5,682 bases of DNA. Origin: Betaproteobacteria bacterium (lineage in GTDB: Bacteria; Pseudomonadota; Gammaproteobacteria; Burkholderiales; Burkholderiaceae_E). Location of the stretch: positions 1 to 5,682 of the forward strand of contig VGHV01000169.1 of assembly GCA_016868095.1 (NCBI GenBank). The letters run 5' to 3'. This document shows positions 1 to 5,505 of this stretch, in pieces. The position numbers and the translations under genes were made by a program. The notes below the pieces were generated by a model, which saw only the letters and a program-made list of their open reading frames with translations, did not search any database and was not told the origin of the DNA. Positions within the stretch are counted from its first letter, which is position 1. The number at the start of each line of letters is the position of its first letter.

Positions 1-727
1 CGGTGCTCGCATAGCCTGCTGCATCTTTTTTGCGCTGGTAGATGCTTGCTAGCAACTGGAGCCTATCCTCCGGTGGATTCTTACCCGCCTTTTCAAGCAA
101 CTGAAAATCGACAAGCATTTCGCGTGCAGCGCCGTCAAGATCACCTGCCATGTACATCGACTGCACCCATAGCAGGCGCATCGTGCCTTCTGGTCCGCCT
201 TCTTTGAAATAACGAGCACACCATTCAGCCGCTTTGCTATAGTTTTTAACGCGATAAAAATTCCCTGCGACTGCTTCAATAATTTTGTGTTTTTCAGCCG
301 CTGCAACGCGCCCGCTTCCGATCACCGCATCAAATGCCTTCGCGGCTGTATCGGCATCACCTGCCAAGCTAGCAGCTGCTCCACGCATCCGCTCGATAAT
401 GTAATTTTCATAGGCGTTGCGGTTGGGAAAGGATTCGACTTCTTTGAGTCTTTGCAAGGCTTCCTGGCCCTTGCCTGCCTTCAAAAGCTCTTGAATCGTG
501 GTGAGGGGCTTGCCCATTTCAGCCCGAACTGTATCGGGGTTGGTGGCTTGTGTGGCCCCCTTGGGCGGCGCCTCAGGCGAGGCGGCAGCAAGCAAGAGCC
601 TAGGTCCCTCGGCATGTGCCGCCTGTTGTGCCATTACGCCAAGGGGGACGCTCGCACAAATACCCGCAAACACGAGTAGGGCGCTAGCTCCCCTTGTGAA
701 GACGCTGACTTGAATATGTCGCTTCAT
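1..727 (-). CDS. Exported TPR-like protein at the end of the Ton cluster (3' end missing)
   Basis: The frame opens at an ATG (725-727) 14 nt after the exbD2 stop and stays open for 242 codons to the window edge, so the C-terminus is missing. A weak AGG (734-736) lies 6 nt upstream of the start. Residues 1-33 look like a Sec signal peptide (basic MKRH start, hydrophobic core, VMA|QQ cleavage). A Pro/Ala linker runs to about residue 70. From about 76 the protein is all-helical with TPR-like helix pairs: about 76-104, 106-143, 144-178 (NYSKAAEWCARYF), 180-208 (MAGDLDGAA) and 219 onward (LLASIYQRKKDAAGYA). The Gly-Asp and Asn-Tyr turns followed by AA pairs fit degenerate TPRs. Inference: a periplasmic scaffold working with TonB/ExbBD, based on co-directional tight spacing. 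I do not recognise a named family member; the molecular function is unknown. One cysteine (Cys170) is present in the visible mature part. Confidence 0.85.
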   Translation of the reverse strand, partial: MKRHIQVSVFTRGASALLVFAGICASVPLGVMAQQAAHAEGPRLLLAAASPEAPPKGATQATNPDTVRAEMGKPLTTIQELLKAGKGQEALQRLKEVESFPNRNAYENYIIERMRGAAASLAGDADTAAKAFDAVIGSGRVAAAEKHKIIEAVAGNFYRVKNYSKAAEWCARYFKEGGPEGTMRLLWVQSMYMAGDLDGAAREMLVDFQLLEKAGKNPPEDRLQLLASIYQRKKDAAGYAST

Positions 728-741
728 TATTTGCCTGCCGC

Positions 742-1167
742 TCAATTCATGAACTGCTCGTTGCCCACCATGCCTATTTTTGTAACGCCAAGCCGCTGCG
801 CCGAGGCGAGCACGGCTGCCACGTGCTCGTATTTCACAAGCTTATTTGGCCTTAGATGAACCTCTGGCTGGTCAGCCTGATTGGCAATGTCGTTGAGCTT
901 TGACTCAAGGCTTGGACGATCAGGGAGTGCTTGACCGTTCCAGTAAACCGTACCGTCAAAATCGACATCAAGCTTCACAATCGTAGGTTGTTTAACCTGC
1001 GGCGGCGGGTTGCCGATGGGCATATTCATCTTTACCGCATGAGTTTGAATCGGGATTGTGATGATGAGCATGATGAGCAAAACAAGCATCACATCGATTA
1101 AGGGCGTGGTGTTGATTTCAACCATGACTTCATCATCGCCACTGGCCGAACCAATTTGCATAGCCAT
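742..1167 (-). CDS. exbD2: ExbD-family proton-channel subunit, second copy (ExbD2)
   Basis: A 141-residue protein of normal ExbD length. It has a short cytoplasmic N-terminus, one membrane segment (about 22-43) with the signature INTTPLIDVMLVLLI, and a periplasmic domain. Asp25 falls at the same position as the essential proton-carrying Asp25 of E. coli ExbD. The ATG (1165-1167) is preceded by AGAGG (1176-1180) at 8 nt; this site overlaps the exbD1 stop codon, so the two exbD genes are probably translationally coupled. It is paralogous to the upstream ExbD (shared M-x-M-x-I-G-S start and TTPL[IV]DVMLVLLI). In the periplasmic domain, however, it carries HLRPNKLVKYEHV where ExbD1 has HIRGDKDGRYEFV, and it ends in VGNEQFMN rather than the Pro/Ser-rich ExbD1 tail. 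Known background: a second ExbD in Xanthomonas Ton clusters is dispensable for iron uptake but needed for other Ton-linked traits. By analogy (inference), this copy may be specialised. Family assignment is firm; the specific role is not. Confidence 0.95.
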   Translation of the reverse strand: MAMQIGSASGDDEVMVEINTTPLIDVMLVLLIMLIITIPIQTHAVKMNMPIGNPPPQVKQPTIVKLDVDFDGTVYWNGQALPDRPSLESKLNDIANQADQPEVHLRPNKLVKYEHVAAVLASAQRLGVTKIGMVGNEQFMN

Positions 1168-1175
1168 CTTTAATA

Positions 1176-1180
1176 CCTCT
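1176..1180 (-). promoter_or_regulatory. exbD2 ribosome-binding site overlapping the exbD1 stop
   Basis: AGAGG lies at the exbD1 TAA stop (1180-1182), sharing one base with it, and is followed by an 8-nt spacer to the exbD2 ATG. This arrangement is typical of translational coupling between adjacent genes. Confidence 0.65.
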
Positions 1181-1611
1181 TAGGGACTGCTTTGGGGTGG
1201 AGGTTCGGTGATAAAACCGACTTTGACGATACCTGCTCGCTGACAGGCGACTACCACCTTGCCCACAAACTCATAGCGACCGTCTTTATCGCCGCGTATG
1301 TGTACTTCGGGTTGCGGCTCAATCACCGCTGACTTCTTTAAGCGATTCACCAGGGTTTCCTGATCGGGAACACGTGCTTCGTTCCAATAAACATCACCGT
1401 CTTTGGTCACTGACAAGACAATGTTTTCTGGCTTGGTCTGTGTTGGAAGGTTACGTTCTTTGGGTAATTCAACAGCCGCGGTCTGGGTGATGACTGGGAT
1501 TGTGATCAAAAAGATAATCAACAATACCAACATCACATCAACCAGGGGCGTGGTATTAATGGTCGAAACGACCTCGTCTTCTTCGCTTTGCGACCCGATA
1601 TTCATCGTCAC
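1180..1611 (-). CDS. exbD: ExbD biopolymer transport protein, first copy (ExbD1)
   Basis: A 143-residue ExbD. The cytoplasmic N-terminus is acidic (SEEDEV), followed by one membrane helix at about 22-43 (INTTPLVDVMLVLLIIFLI) with the proton-translocating Asp at residue 25. The periplasmic domain contains VYWNEARVPD, PEVHIRGDKDGRYEFV and RAGIVKVGFIT, then a short Pro/Ser tail. I chose the GTG start at 1609-1611 because a GGAG (1620-1623) sits 8 nt upstream and because it gives the same length to the membrane Asp as ExbD2. An ATG two codons later (1603-1605) is possible but its spacing of 14 nt is poor. ExbD dimers thread the ExbB pentamer and couple proton flow to TonB. The gene follows exbB after 44 nt and precedes exbD2 by 12 nt. 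The alternative TolR is unlikely because tonB is adjacent and no tolA, tolB or pal is present. Confidence 0.95.
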   Translation of the reverse strand: MTMNIGSQSEEDEVVSTINTTPLVDVMLVLLIIFLITIPVITQTAAVELPKERNLPTQTKPENIVLSVTKDGDVYWNEARVPDQETLVNRLKKSAVIEPQPEVHIRGDKDGRYEFVGKVVVACQRAGIVKVGFITEPPPQSSP

Positions 1612-1619
1612 GCTAGAGT

Positions 1620-1623
1620 CTCC
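1620..1623 (-). promoter_or_regulatory. Ribosome-binding site deciding the exbD1 GTG start
   Basis: GGAG is 8 nt before the GTG at 1609-1611 and 14 nt before the ATG at 1603-1605, favouring the GTG. Two of its bases (1622-1623) belong to the 3' arm of a perfect 5-bp inverted repeat (1622-1635), so folding could restrict ribosome access. Confidence 0.6.
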
Positions 1624-1635
1624 GAATGTGTTCGG
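1622..1635 (-). promoter_or_regulatory. Small hairpin overlapping the exbD1 ribosome-binding site
   Basis: On the transcript strand the sequence reads CCGAA-CACA-TTCGG, a perfect 5-bp stem with a 4-base loop. The 3' arm takes in the first two G of the GGAG ribosome-binding site. A role in lowering ExbD relative to ExbB translation is inference; 5 bp is short and could arise by chance. Confidence 0.35.
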
Positions 1636-1649
1636 CTTGAGCCTTAGGC

Positions 1650-1663
1650 GAGGCTTTAGCCTC
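1650..1663 (-). promoter_or_regulatory. Hairpin spanning the exbB stop codon
   Basis: On the transcript strand GAGGC-TAAA-GCCTC forms a perfect GC-rich 5-bp stem whose loop contains the exbB TAA stop. The segment 1634-1649 beside it holds two more small palindromes (GGCTCAAGCC and GCCTAAGGC), and AGCCT...AGGCT offers an alternative 5-bp pairing, so competing folds are possible. No U-tract follows, so this is not a canonical intrinsic terminator. mRNA stabilisation or tuning of exbB/exbD stoichiometry is an inference. Confidence 0.35.
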
Positions 1664-2582
1664 TAACTTCTTTGCTACCGCTGAGCAAGACGGCGTGGAT
1701 ATCAGAAGCAAAGCGTCGAACCTGTTCCATAGCGACCTTGTTTCTGCGCACCAACCAGTTGTATCCCATGACGGCAGGAACTGCTGCTCCCAAACCAATG
1801 GCGGTCATGATCAGCGCTTCTCCGACAGGTCCGGCAACCTTGTCAATCGACGCCTGGCCCGCCACGCCGATAGCAGTGAGCGCATGATAAATACCCCAAA
1901 CCGTTCCAAACAAGCCAACGAAGGGCGCTGTCGAACCTACGGTTGCAAGGAAAGCAAGACCAGTTTGCAGTTTGTTGTTGATGGTATCGACGGATTGCTG
2001 CACGGCCATACCAATCCAGGTGTGCTTATCGACATGTTGACCGAGACTGCCACGATGATTCACATCGGCCTTGAGCCCAGATTCCGCAATAAAACGCACG
2101 GCACTGTCTTCGCCAAGTGCGCTAGCGCCCGCTTCCACTGAAGCCGCACTCCAAAAGCTTTGCTTAGCTTCGCTCAGCTGTCGCATGAGCTTAGATTGTT
2201 CTAGAAACTTCACAATACCGACATACCATGTACCGATCGACATAATCAGCATGATGATCAAGGTGCCCTTGGCGACAAAATCACCTTGCGCCCAAAGGGC
2301 GTCCAAACCGTAGGGGTTATCGACTGTTTCAGCCTTCTCCCCATTGCTGGCCTTTGCTACCGGTGAAGTTTCACCTGCCGCTGGCGTTGTCGCTGGGATC
2401 GCTGCCGTAGGCGTTGTAGCTTGTGCGTCTGTGGCTTTATCTGCAGGAGCGGCTGCAGATTTCGATGCAGCGGCTTTACTGTCCTTAGCGCTTTGGGCTA
2501 ATGCCACGGCTGGGGAGCCTAGCAGCAAGAGCGAGGAAAGCGCAAAAACGGAGACGCGACGGATCAATGCAACAGGGGACAT
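1656..2582 (-). CDS. exbB: ExbB motor subunit with signal peptide and periplasmic extension
   Basis: A MotA/TolQ/ExbB-family inner-membrane protein, 308 residues against about 244 for E. coli ExbB. The excess is N-terminal: a signal peptide (1-29, VALA|QS) and an Ala/Thr/Lys/Pro-rich periplasmic stretch (about 30-88). The core follows: first helix about 103-124, a cytoplasmic loop about 125-200, second helix about 205-231 (LATVGSTAPFVGLFGTVWG) and third about 254-276 (GEALIMTAIGLGAAVPAV). Thr227, Glu255 and Thr260 align with the E. coli channel residues Thr148, Glu176 and Thr181, so the proton path looks intact. I prefer the ATG at 2580-2582 because AAAGGA (2591-2596) sits 8 nt upstream; an in-frame GTG at 2598-2600 would add six residues but has no ribosome-binding site. 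ExbB pentamers surround ExbD and energise TonB. The extension is a known variant in several proteobacteria. TolQ is unlikely given the neighbours. Confidence 0.96.
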   Translation of the reverse strand: MSPVALIRRVSVFALSSLLLLGSPAVALAQSAKDSKAAASKSAAAPADKATDAQATTPTAAIPATTPAAGETSPVAKASNGEKAETVDNPYGLDALWAQGDFVAKGTLIIMLIMSIGTWYVGIVKFLEQSKLMRQLSEAKQSFWSAASVEAGASALGEDSAVRFIAESGLKADVNHRGSLGQHVDKHTWIGMAVQQSVDTINNKLQTGLAFLATVGSTAPFVGLFGTVWGIYHALTAIGVAGQASIDKVAGPVGEALIMTAIGLGAAVPAVMGYNWLVRRNKVAMEQVRRFASDIHAVLLSGSKEVRG

Positions 2583-2590
2583 GTAGAGAG

Positions 2591-2596
2591 TCCTTT
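2591..2596 (-). promoter_or_regulatory. Ribosome-binding site deciding the exbB start
   Basis: AAAGGA lies 8 nt before the ATG at 2580-2582. It lies inside the reading frame that would start at the upstream GTG (2598-2600), so it supports the shorter protein. The 42-nt tonB-exbB gap otherwise holds only an A/T tract and no clear hairpin. Confidence 0.7.
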
Positions 2597-2624
2597 CCAC
2601 GGATAACAGATCATTAAAAAAATT

Positions 2625-3314
2625 TCAGTCCAACTTCCATACCACTTCAAGCGTCGCTGAACTCTTCTCAAGCTTCCCATTGACCATGCCGGGCTTGAAC
2701 TTGCATGTCTCAAGAAGCTTTCTTGCAGCTTGGTCGAGCCGGCGGTAACCGCTAGACTTTTCAACATCGACCGAAGATAGAGTGCCATTGGCTTCAACAA
2801 CAAAGCGTAAAACGACCGTGCCGGTTTCGTTGAGTTGGCGCGATTGGCGCGGATAAAACTCATCGGAATTAGAACAGGTTTTGCTGTCGATGGAGGCGGG
2901 GTAACTGGGTGGCGGCGCTGGGGGCGCAGGCGCAGCCTTGGGCGCGGGTGGGGCAGGTGGTGCAAGTGGTGCAGGCGGCGCAGGCACGAAGGGTGCGGGC
3001 GGCGGGGGCTTCGACGTCACCGCGCTAATCACATTAGGTGGAGGCGGCGTCGCAATTTGAATCTCCGGCGGAGGCACGAAGGGTGGGGGAGGCGCCGTCA
3101 TCTTGGGAGGTGGAGGCAGGGGCGGTGGCGGCTTTGGCGGCGGTGGCTTGACCTCTTCGATGATCTTGGTTTCGAGCGGCTGTTTGATGACTTCGACCAC
3201 TTTTCGGGCAAGACCACTCACAAGGGCGTAGGCAATCGCAATATGCACCACCACAGCAATGGTAAGGCCGGTCGCCCGGCGGTTCGTACTAGAGTCGCGT
3301 TCAGAGAAGTCCAT
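2625..3314 (-). CDS. tonB: TonB energy-transducing protein with polyproline linker
   Basis: A 229-residue TonB. It has a short cytoplasmic N-terminus, a signal anchor about 17-36 (LTIAVVVHIAIAYALVSGL) containing His24, matching the functionally important transmembrane His of E. coli TonB, and a periplasmic linker about 57-137 in which roughly half the residues are proline. The linker is PPPP runs then PPAPPAP repeats, not Glu-Pro/Lys-Pro blocks. The C-terminal TonB domain spans about 145-229 (FYPRQSRQLNETGTVVLRF, SSGYRRLDQAARK, FKPGMVNGK). Cys147 and Cys204 flank the domain core and could form a disulfide, a pairing I associate with betaproteobacterial TonBs. The residue four before His24 is Ala rather than the Ser seen in E. 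coli. The ATG (3312-3314) lies within the end of mltD (14-nt overlap) and has no good ribosome-binding site, suggesting translational coupling. TonB transmits ExbBD motion to outer-membrane receptors for siderophores, heme, vitamin B12 or similar substrates; no receptor gene is in view to indicate which. Confidence 0.95.
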   Translation of the reverse strand: MDFSERDSSTNRRATGLTIAVVVHIAIAYALVSGLARKVVEVIKQPLETKIIEEVKPPPPKPPPPLPPPPKMTAPPPPFVPPPEIQIATPPPPNVISAVTSKPPPPAPFVPAPPAPLAPPAPPAPKAAPAPPAPPPSYPASIDSKTCSNSDEFYPRQSRQLNETGTVVLRFVVEANGTLSSVDVEKSSGYRRLDQAARKLLETCKFKPGMVNGKLEKSSATLEVVWKLD

Positions 3315-5448
3315 AGCTTAGCCGGGGCTGATAACTTGCGGTCACTCGGGGTGCTGCCTTAGGACTCGCCTCGGGCGGGGTCTTGGGTTCATTGGCTGGT
3401 TTGGGCTTTGTGACCTTGTTCGCGGGAGACTGAACAGTGTTGCTGGCATTGTTGTTGCTGCTGCTAGGCTTTGTCAGTGGTTGACTCTTGACTTCAGCTT
3501 TGGTTGATGTTGGAGCAGGCTTTGCTGTTGGTGTTGCCTTTGCTGGCGTCGTCGTTTTCGATGGTGTCGTTGGCTTGGCAGGCTGCTTTTGATCTGTTGC
3601 TGTAGCTGTTTTCACCGAATCGTTTGCTTTGGCGCTCGGTTTCGTTTGGTTCGCTGCTTTAGCAACTTCTGCGCTCGGTTTCGGTTGTAAGGGCTCACTA
3701 GCGATGACCTTAGCAACCCCTGACTCGTTGGTCAGGACCGTCTGCGCACTCGCAGGTCGAACAAGTAAGCGCATACCTTGTTTGACTTCGTGTTTAAGGC
3801 TATTCCAAGCCTGGAGCGTCGCTGCTGTCACACCATATCGTCGAGCGATTGATTCGGTAGTTTCCTTTTTCCCTACACGGTGATAGAGCGCGGGGCGTTG
3901 TACCTTTTCAAGGATTCGAGGACCATCAAAACTGGTCATCACTGTCATCGCAGTAGGCTTATCGTCTGGTGCTGGGGCCAGAAGTCGGGTACCAGGTAAC
4001 ACCTTCGAGGTTCGCAAGCCATTGGCGCGCATGATCTCCTGCGCACTGATGCCAAGTCGCGAGGCCAGGCTTTGAATGCTTTCGCCTTGCTCTAAGGTGT
4101 AGGGGCGCCAGCGGGAAAAGGGCTTATTGGCCTCCTCGTGGGCCTTCATCGCAGCGAGGAACGATTCAACACGATCCGCGGGAATTTTGATTTGATCATT
4201 GGTGCGCGCGGCAATGACGGGCCGGTTATGCGCCGGATTGAGCGAAACAAATTCGTCTTCCGACATACCGGCAAAGCGCGCTGCAAGTTTGAGATCGAGG
4301 TGGAGTGGCGCCTCGACCTCAACGAAGTAAGGCTTATTTGGCATTGATGGAAGCCGAACGTTAAAGGCTGCAGGATTGGCTACGATCTCCCGAATGGCCA
4401 TAAGTTTTGGTACGTAATGCCTCGTTTCCTGGGGCATATTGAGCGAAAGATAATCAGCAGACTTACCGCTAGCCTGATTTCTTTTCACGGCCTTTCCAAC
4501 AGCGCCTTCACCCCAGTTGTAGGATGCAAGCGCAAGAAACCAATCGTTGCCTTGCAACTCGTAAATGCGTTGCAGGTAGTCAAGCGCCGCCTGTGTGGAG
4601 TGAACAGGATCTCTCCGATTATCGACCCACCAATTTTGCGAAAGGTTATAGGCTTTACCCGTCGAAGGGATGAACTGCCAAAGCCCCGCGGCTTTTGCTG
4701 GCGAAATCGCGGTAGGGTTCATCGCGCTCTCTACAAAAGGCAGCAAGGCCAACTCGCCAGGCATACCGCGCCTTTCGATTTCCTCAACGATATAAAACAA
4801 ATATCTAGACCCGCGCTCAAACATCCGCTCAAGGTATTCGGGCTTGTGGCTGTAATACTGGATATGCTTGTTTACCAAGGGCGAGTCTAGCGGTGGAAGC
4901 GCAAATCCTGCTTTCATCCGCTCCCATAAGTTAGTGTATTCGGGACGCAGCGCTGAGGGCGGCGCGCTAATCGCGGGTTCGCTAAGGGCGTCAAGCCGCG
5001 GCTCTGATAGCAGCTCTCCTCGGTCGCTCCATATGGCGCCCTCGGGTGTATCCGCACCGGACGTGAGTTCAACCGAGCGAGCTTTTATCTGAACATCCGT
5101 CACAAGACCGACCTGGCTAGAGGGGACTGCAGGCTTTACGGGAACCAAAGTATCTTGAACTTGCTCAGCGGTCCCGCTTGTAAGACTTTGCTGCTGAGTC
5201 TCAAATCGTGCATACAAGCCCAGCAACTCTCGCTTAAGTTCGGCTTTTTCAACACTGTTAGCGCTCGGCTTTGGAAGATCGCTGCTCAAAGCGAGCGAAG
5301 CGCTAGGTCCATCAGTGTTAAGTGACGCTTTTAATTCACTCAATGCATTGCCCAGCGAGGCCTGATCGCTGGGCAAGCTTGCACATCCCTGAACAAGACA
5401 AAACGATGTCGCCAGAGAAATTAGTTGAAGTTGTCTTTTAAAGCGCAT
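3301..5448 (-). CDS. mltD: Membrane-bound lytic murein transglycosylase D, long LysM form
   Basis: A predicted outer-membrane lipoprotein of 715 residues (E. coli MltD is about 450). Residues 1-22 are a lipoprotein signal peptide ending in the lipobox LVQGC (lipidated Cys22). An unrecognised Ser/Ala/Leu-rich stretch runs about 23-165. The SLT domain spans about 215-350: catalytic Glu240 in PFVESAMNP, GLWQFIPSTG (255-264), ALASYNWGEG (306-315) and MPQETRHYV (338-346). A degenerate LysM-like domain (about 373-424) and two LysM peptidoglycan-binding repeats (about 450-491 and 522-563) follow. A Lys/Pro/Ala/Thr-rich tail of about 150 residues ends the protein. The enzyme cleaves MurNAc-GlcNAc bonds, releasing 1,6-anhydro-muropeptides. 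I chose the ATG at 5446-5448 because it gives the most compact signal peptide; an ATG at 5461-5463 and a TTG at 5500-5502 are in frame upstream, and none has a clear ribosome-binding site. It follows gloB by 57 nt, a pairing also found in E. coli, and overlaps tonB by 14 nt. Confidence 0.93.
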   Translation of the reverse strand: MRFKRQLQLISLATSFCLVQGCASLPSDQASLGNALSELKASLNTDGPSASLALSSDLPKPSANSVEKAELKRELLGLYARFETQQQSLTSGTAEQVQDTLVPVKPAVPSSQVGLVTDVQIKARSVELTSGADTPEGAIWSDRGELLSEPRLDALSEPAISAPPSALRPEYTNLWERMKAGFALPPLDSPLVNKHIQYYSHKPEYLERMFERGSRYLFYIVEEIERRGMPGELALLPFVESAMNPTAISPAKAAGLWQFIPSTGKAYNLSQNWWVDNRRDPVHSTQAALDYLQRIYELQGNDWFLALASYNWGEGAVGKAVKRNQASGKSADYLSLNMPQETRHYVPKLMAIREIVANPAAFNVRLPSMPNKPYFVEVEAPLHLDLKLAARFAGMSEDEFVSLNPAHNRPVIAARTNDQIKIPADRVESFLAAMKAHEEANKPFSRWRPYTLEQGESIQSLASRLGISAQEIMRANGLRTSKVLPGTRLLAPAPDDKPTAMTVMTSFDGPRILEKVQRPALYHRVGKKETTESIARRYGVTAATLQAWNSLKHEVKQGMRLLVRPASAQTVLTNESGVAKVIASEPLQPKPSAEVAKAANQTKPSAKANDSVKTATATDQKQPAKPTTPSKTTTPAKATPTAKPAPTSTKAEVKSQPLTKPSSSNNNASNTVQSPANKVTKPKPANEPKTPPEASPKAAPRVTASYQPRLSYGLL

Positions 5449-5463
5449 GATCAAGCGCGGCAT

Positions 5464-5494
5464 TTTATACAGGTTACGAGACTTTTCCAGCCAA
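5464..5494 (-). promoter_or_regulatory. Possible weak promoter for mltD and the Ton genes
   Basis: In the gloB-mltD gap, TTGGCT (5489-5494) and TATAAA (5464-5469) are separated by 19 nt, longer than the ideal 17. A TTGACT at 5497-5502 is too far upstream to pair with this -10. If used, transcription would begin only a few bases before the chosen mltD ATG, giving an almost leaderless message, which would fit the missing ribosome-binding site. No Fur-box-like palindrome is visible here. The spacing makes this a tentative call. Confidence 0.25.
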
Positions 5495-5505
5495 TGAGTC
5501 AAGGA

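Noticed and set aside
49..306. Minus-strand frame of 85 codons
   Set aside because: It is out of frame with the TPR-like gene that covers the same bases and continues through the window edge; the product is basic and motif-free.
287..679. Plus-strand frame of 130 codons opposite the TPR-like gene
   Set aside because: Cysteine-rich product with no recognisable motif, lying antisense to a gene with signal peptide and TPR periodicity.
1695..2141. Plus-strand frame of 148 codons opposite exbB
   Set aside because: Antisense to the conserved ExbB core; no supporting motif.
2602..2616. Fur-box-like GATAA...ATCATTA between tonB and exbB
   Set aside because: The halves are 2 nt too close compared with the classical 19-bp Fur box, and an ungapped alignment matches poorly. 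The mid-cluster position also makes it doubtful.
2600..2627. Possible internal promoter or terminator at the T-run after tonB
   Set aside because: The T-run has no GC hairpin before it, and the -35/-10-like hexamers have spacing of 19-21 nt with weak matches.
2564..2965. Minus-strand frame of 133 codons across the tonB-exbB junction
   Set aside because: Alternative frame of tonB; its His/Pro/Arg-rich start is the shifted proline linker.
2835..3362. Long plus-strand frame encoding an Arg/Gly/Trp-rich protein
   Set aside because: It is the antisense of the tonB proline linker; proline codons read backwards give Gly/Arg/Trp. It has no domain, and tonB is clearly real.
3540..3690. Repetitive-looking GTTGGTGTTGC / GCGCTCGGTTTCG sequence
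   Set aside because: Explained by low-complexity coding for the Lys/Pro/Thr/Ala tail of MltD (recurrent KPSA and TPAK motifs), not a separate repeat element.
3719..3736. Perfect inverted repeat CCTGAC-N6-GTCAGG
   Set aside because: It lies inside the mltD coding region, has no U-tract or neighbouring signal, and one 6-bp repeat in several kilobases is expected by chance.
4417..4890. Plus-strand frame of 157 codons opposite the MltD catalytic domain
   Set aside because: Antisense to strongly conserved SLT motifs; no domain of its own.
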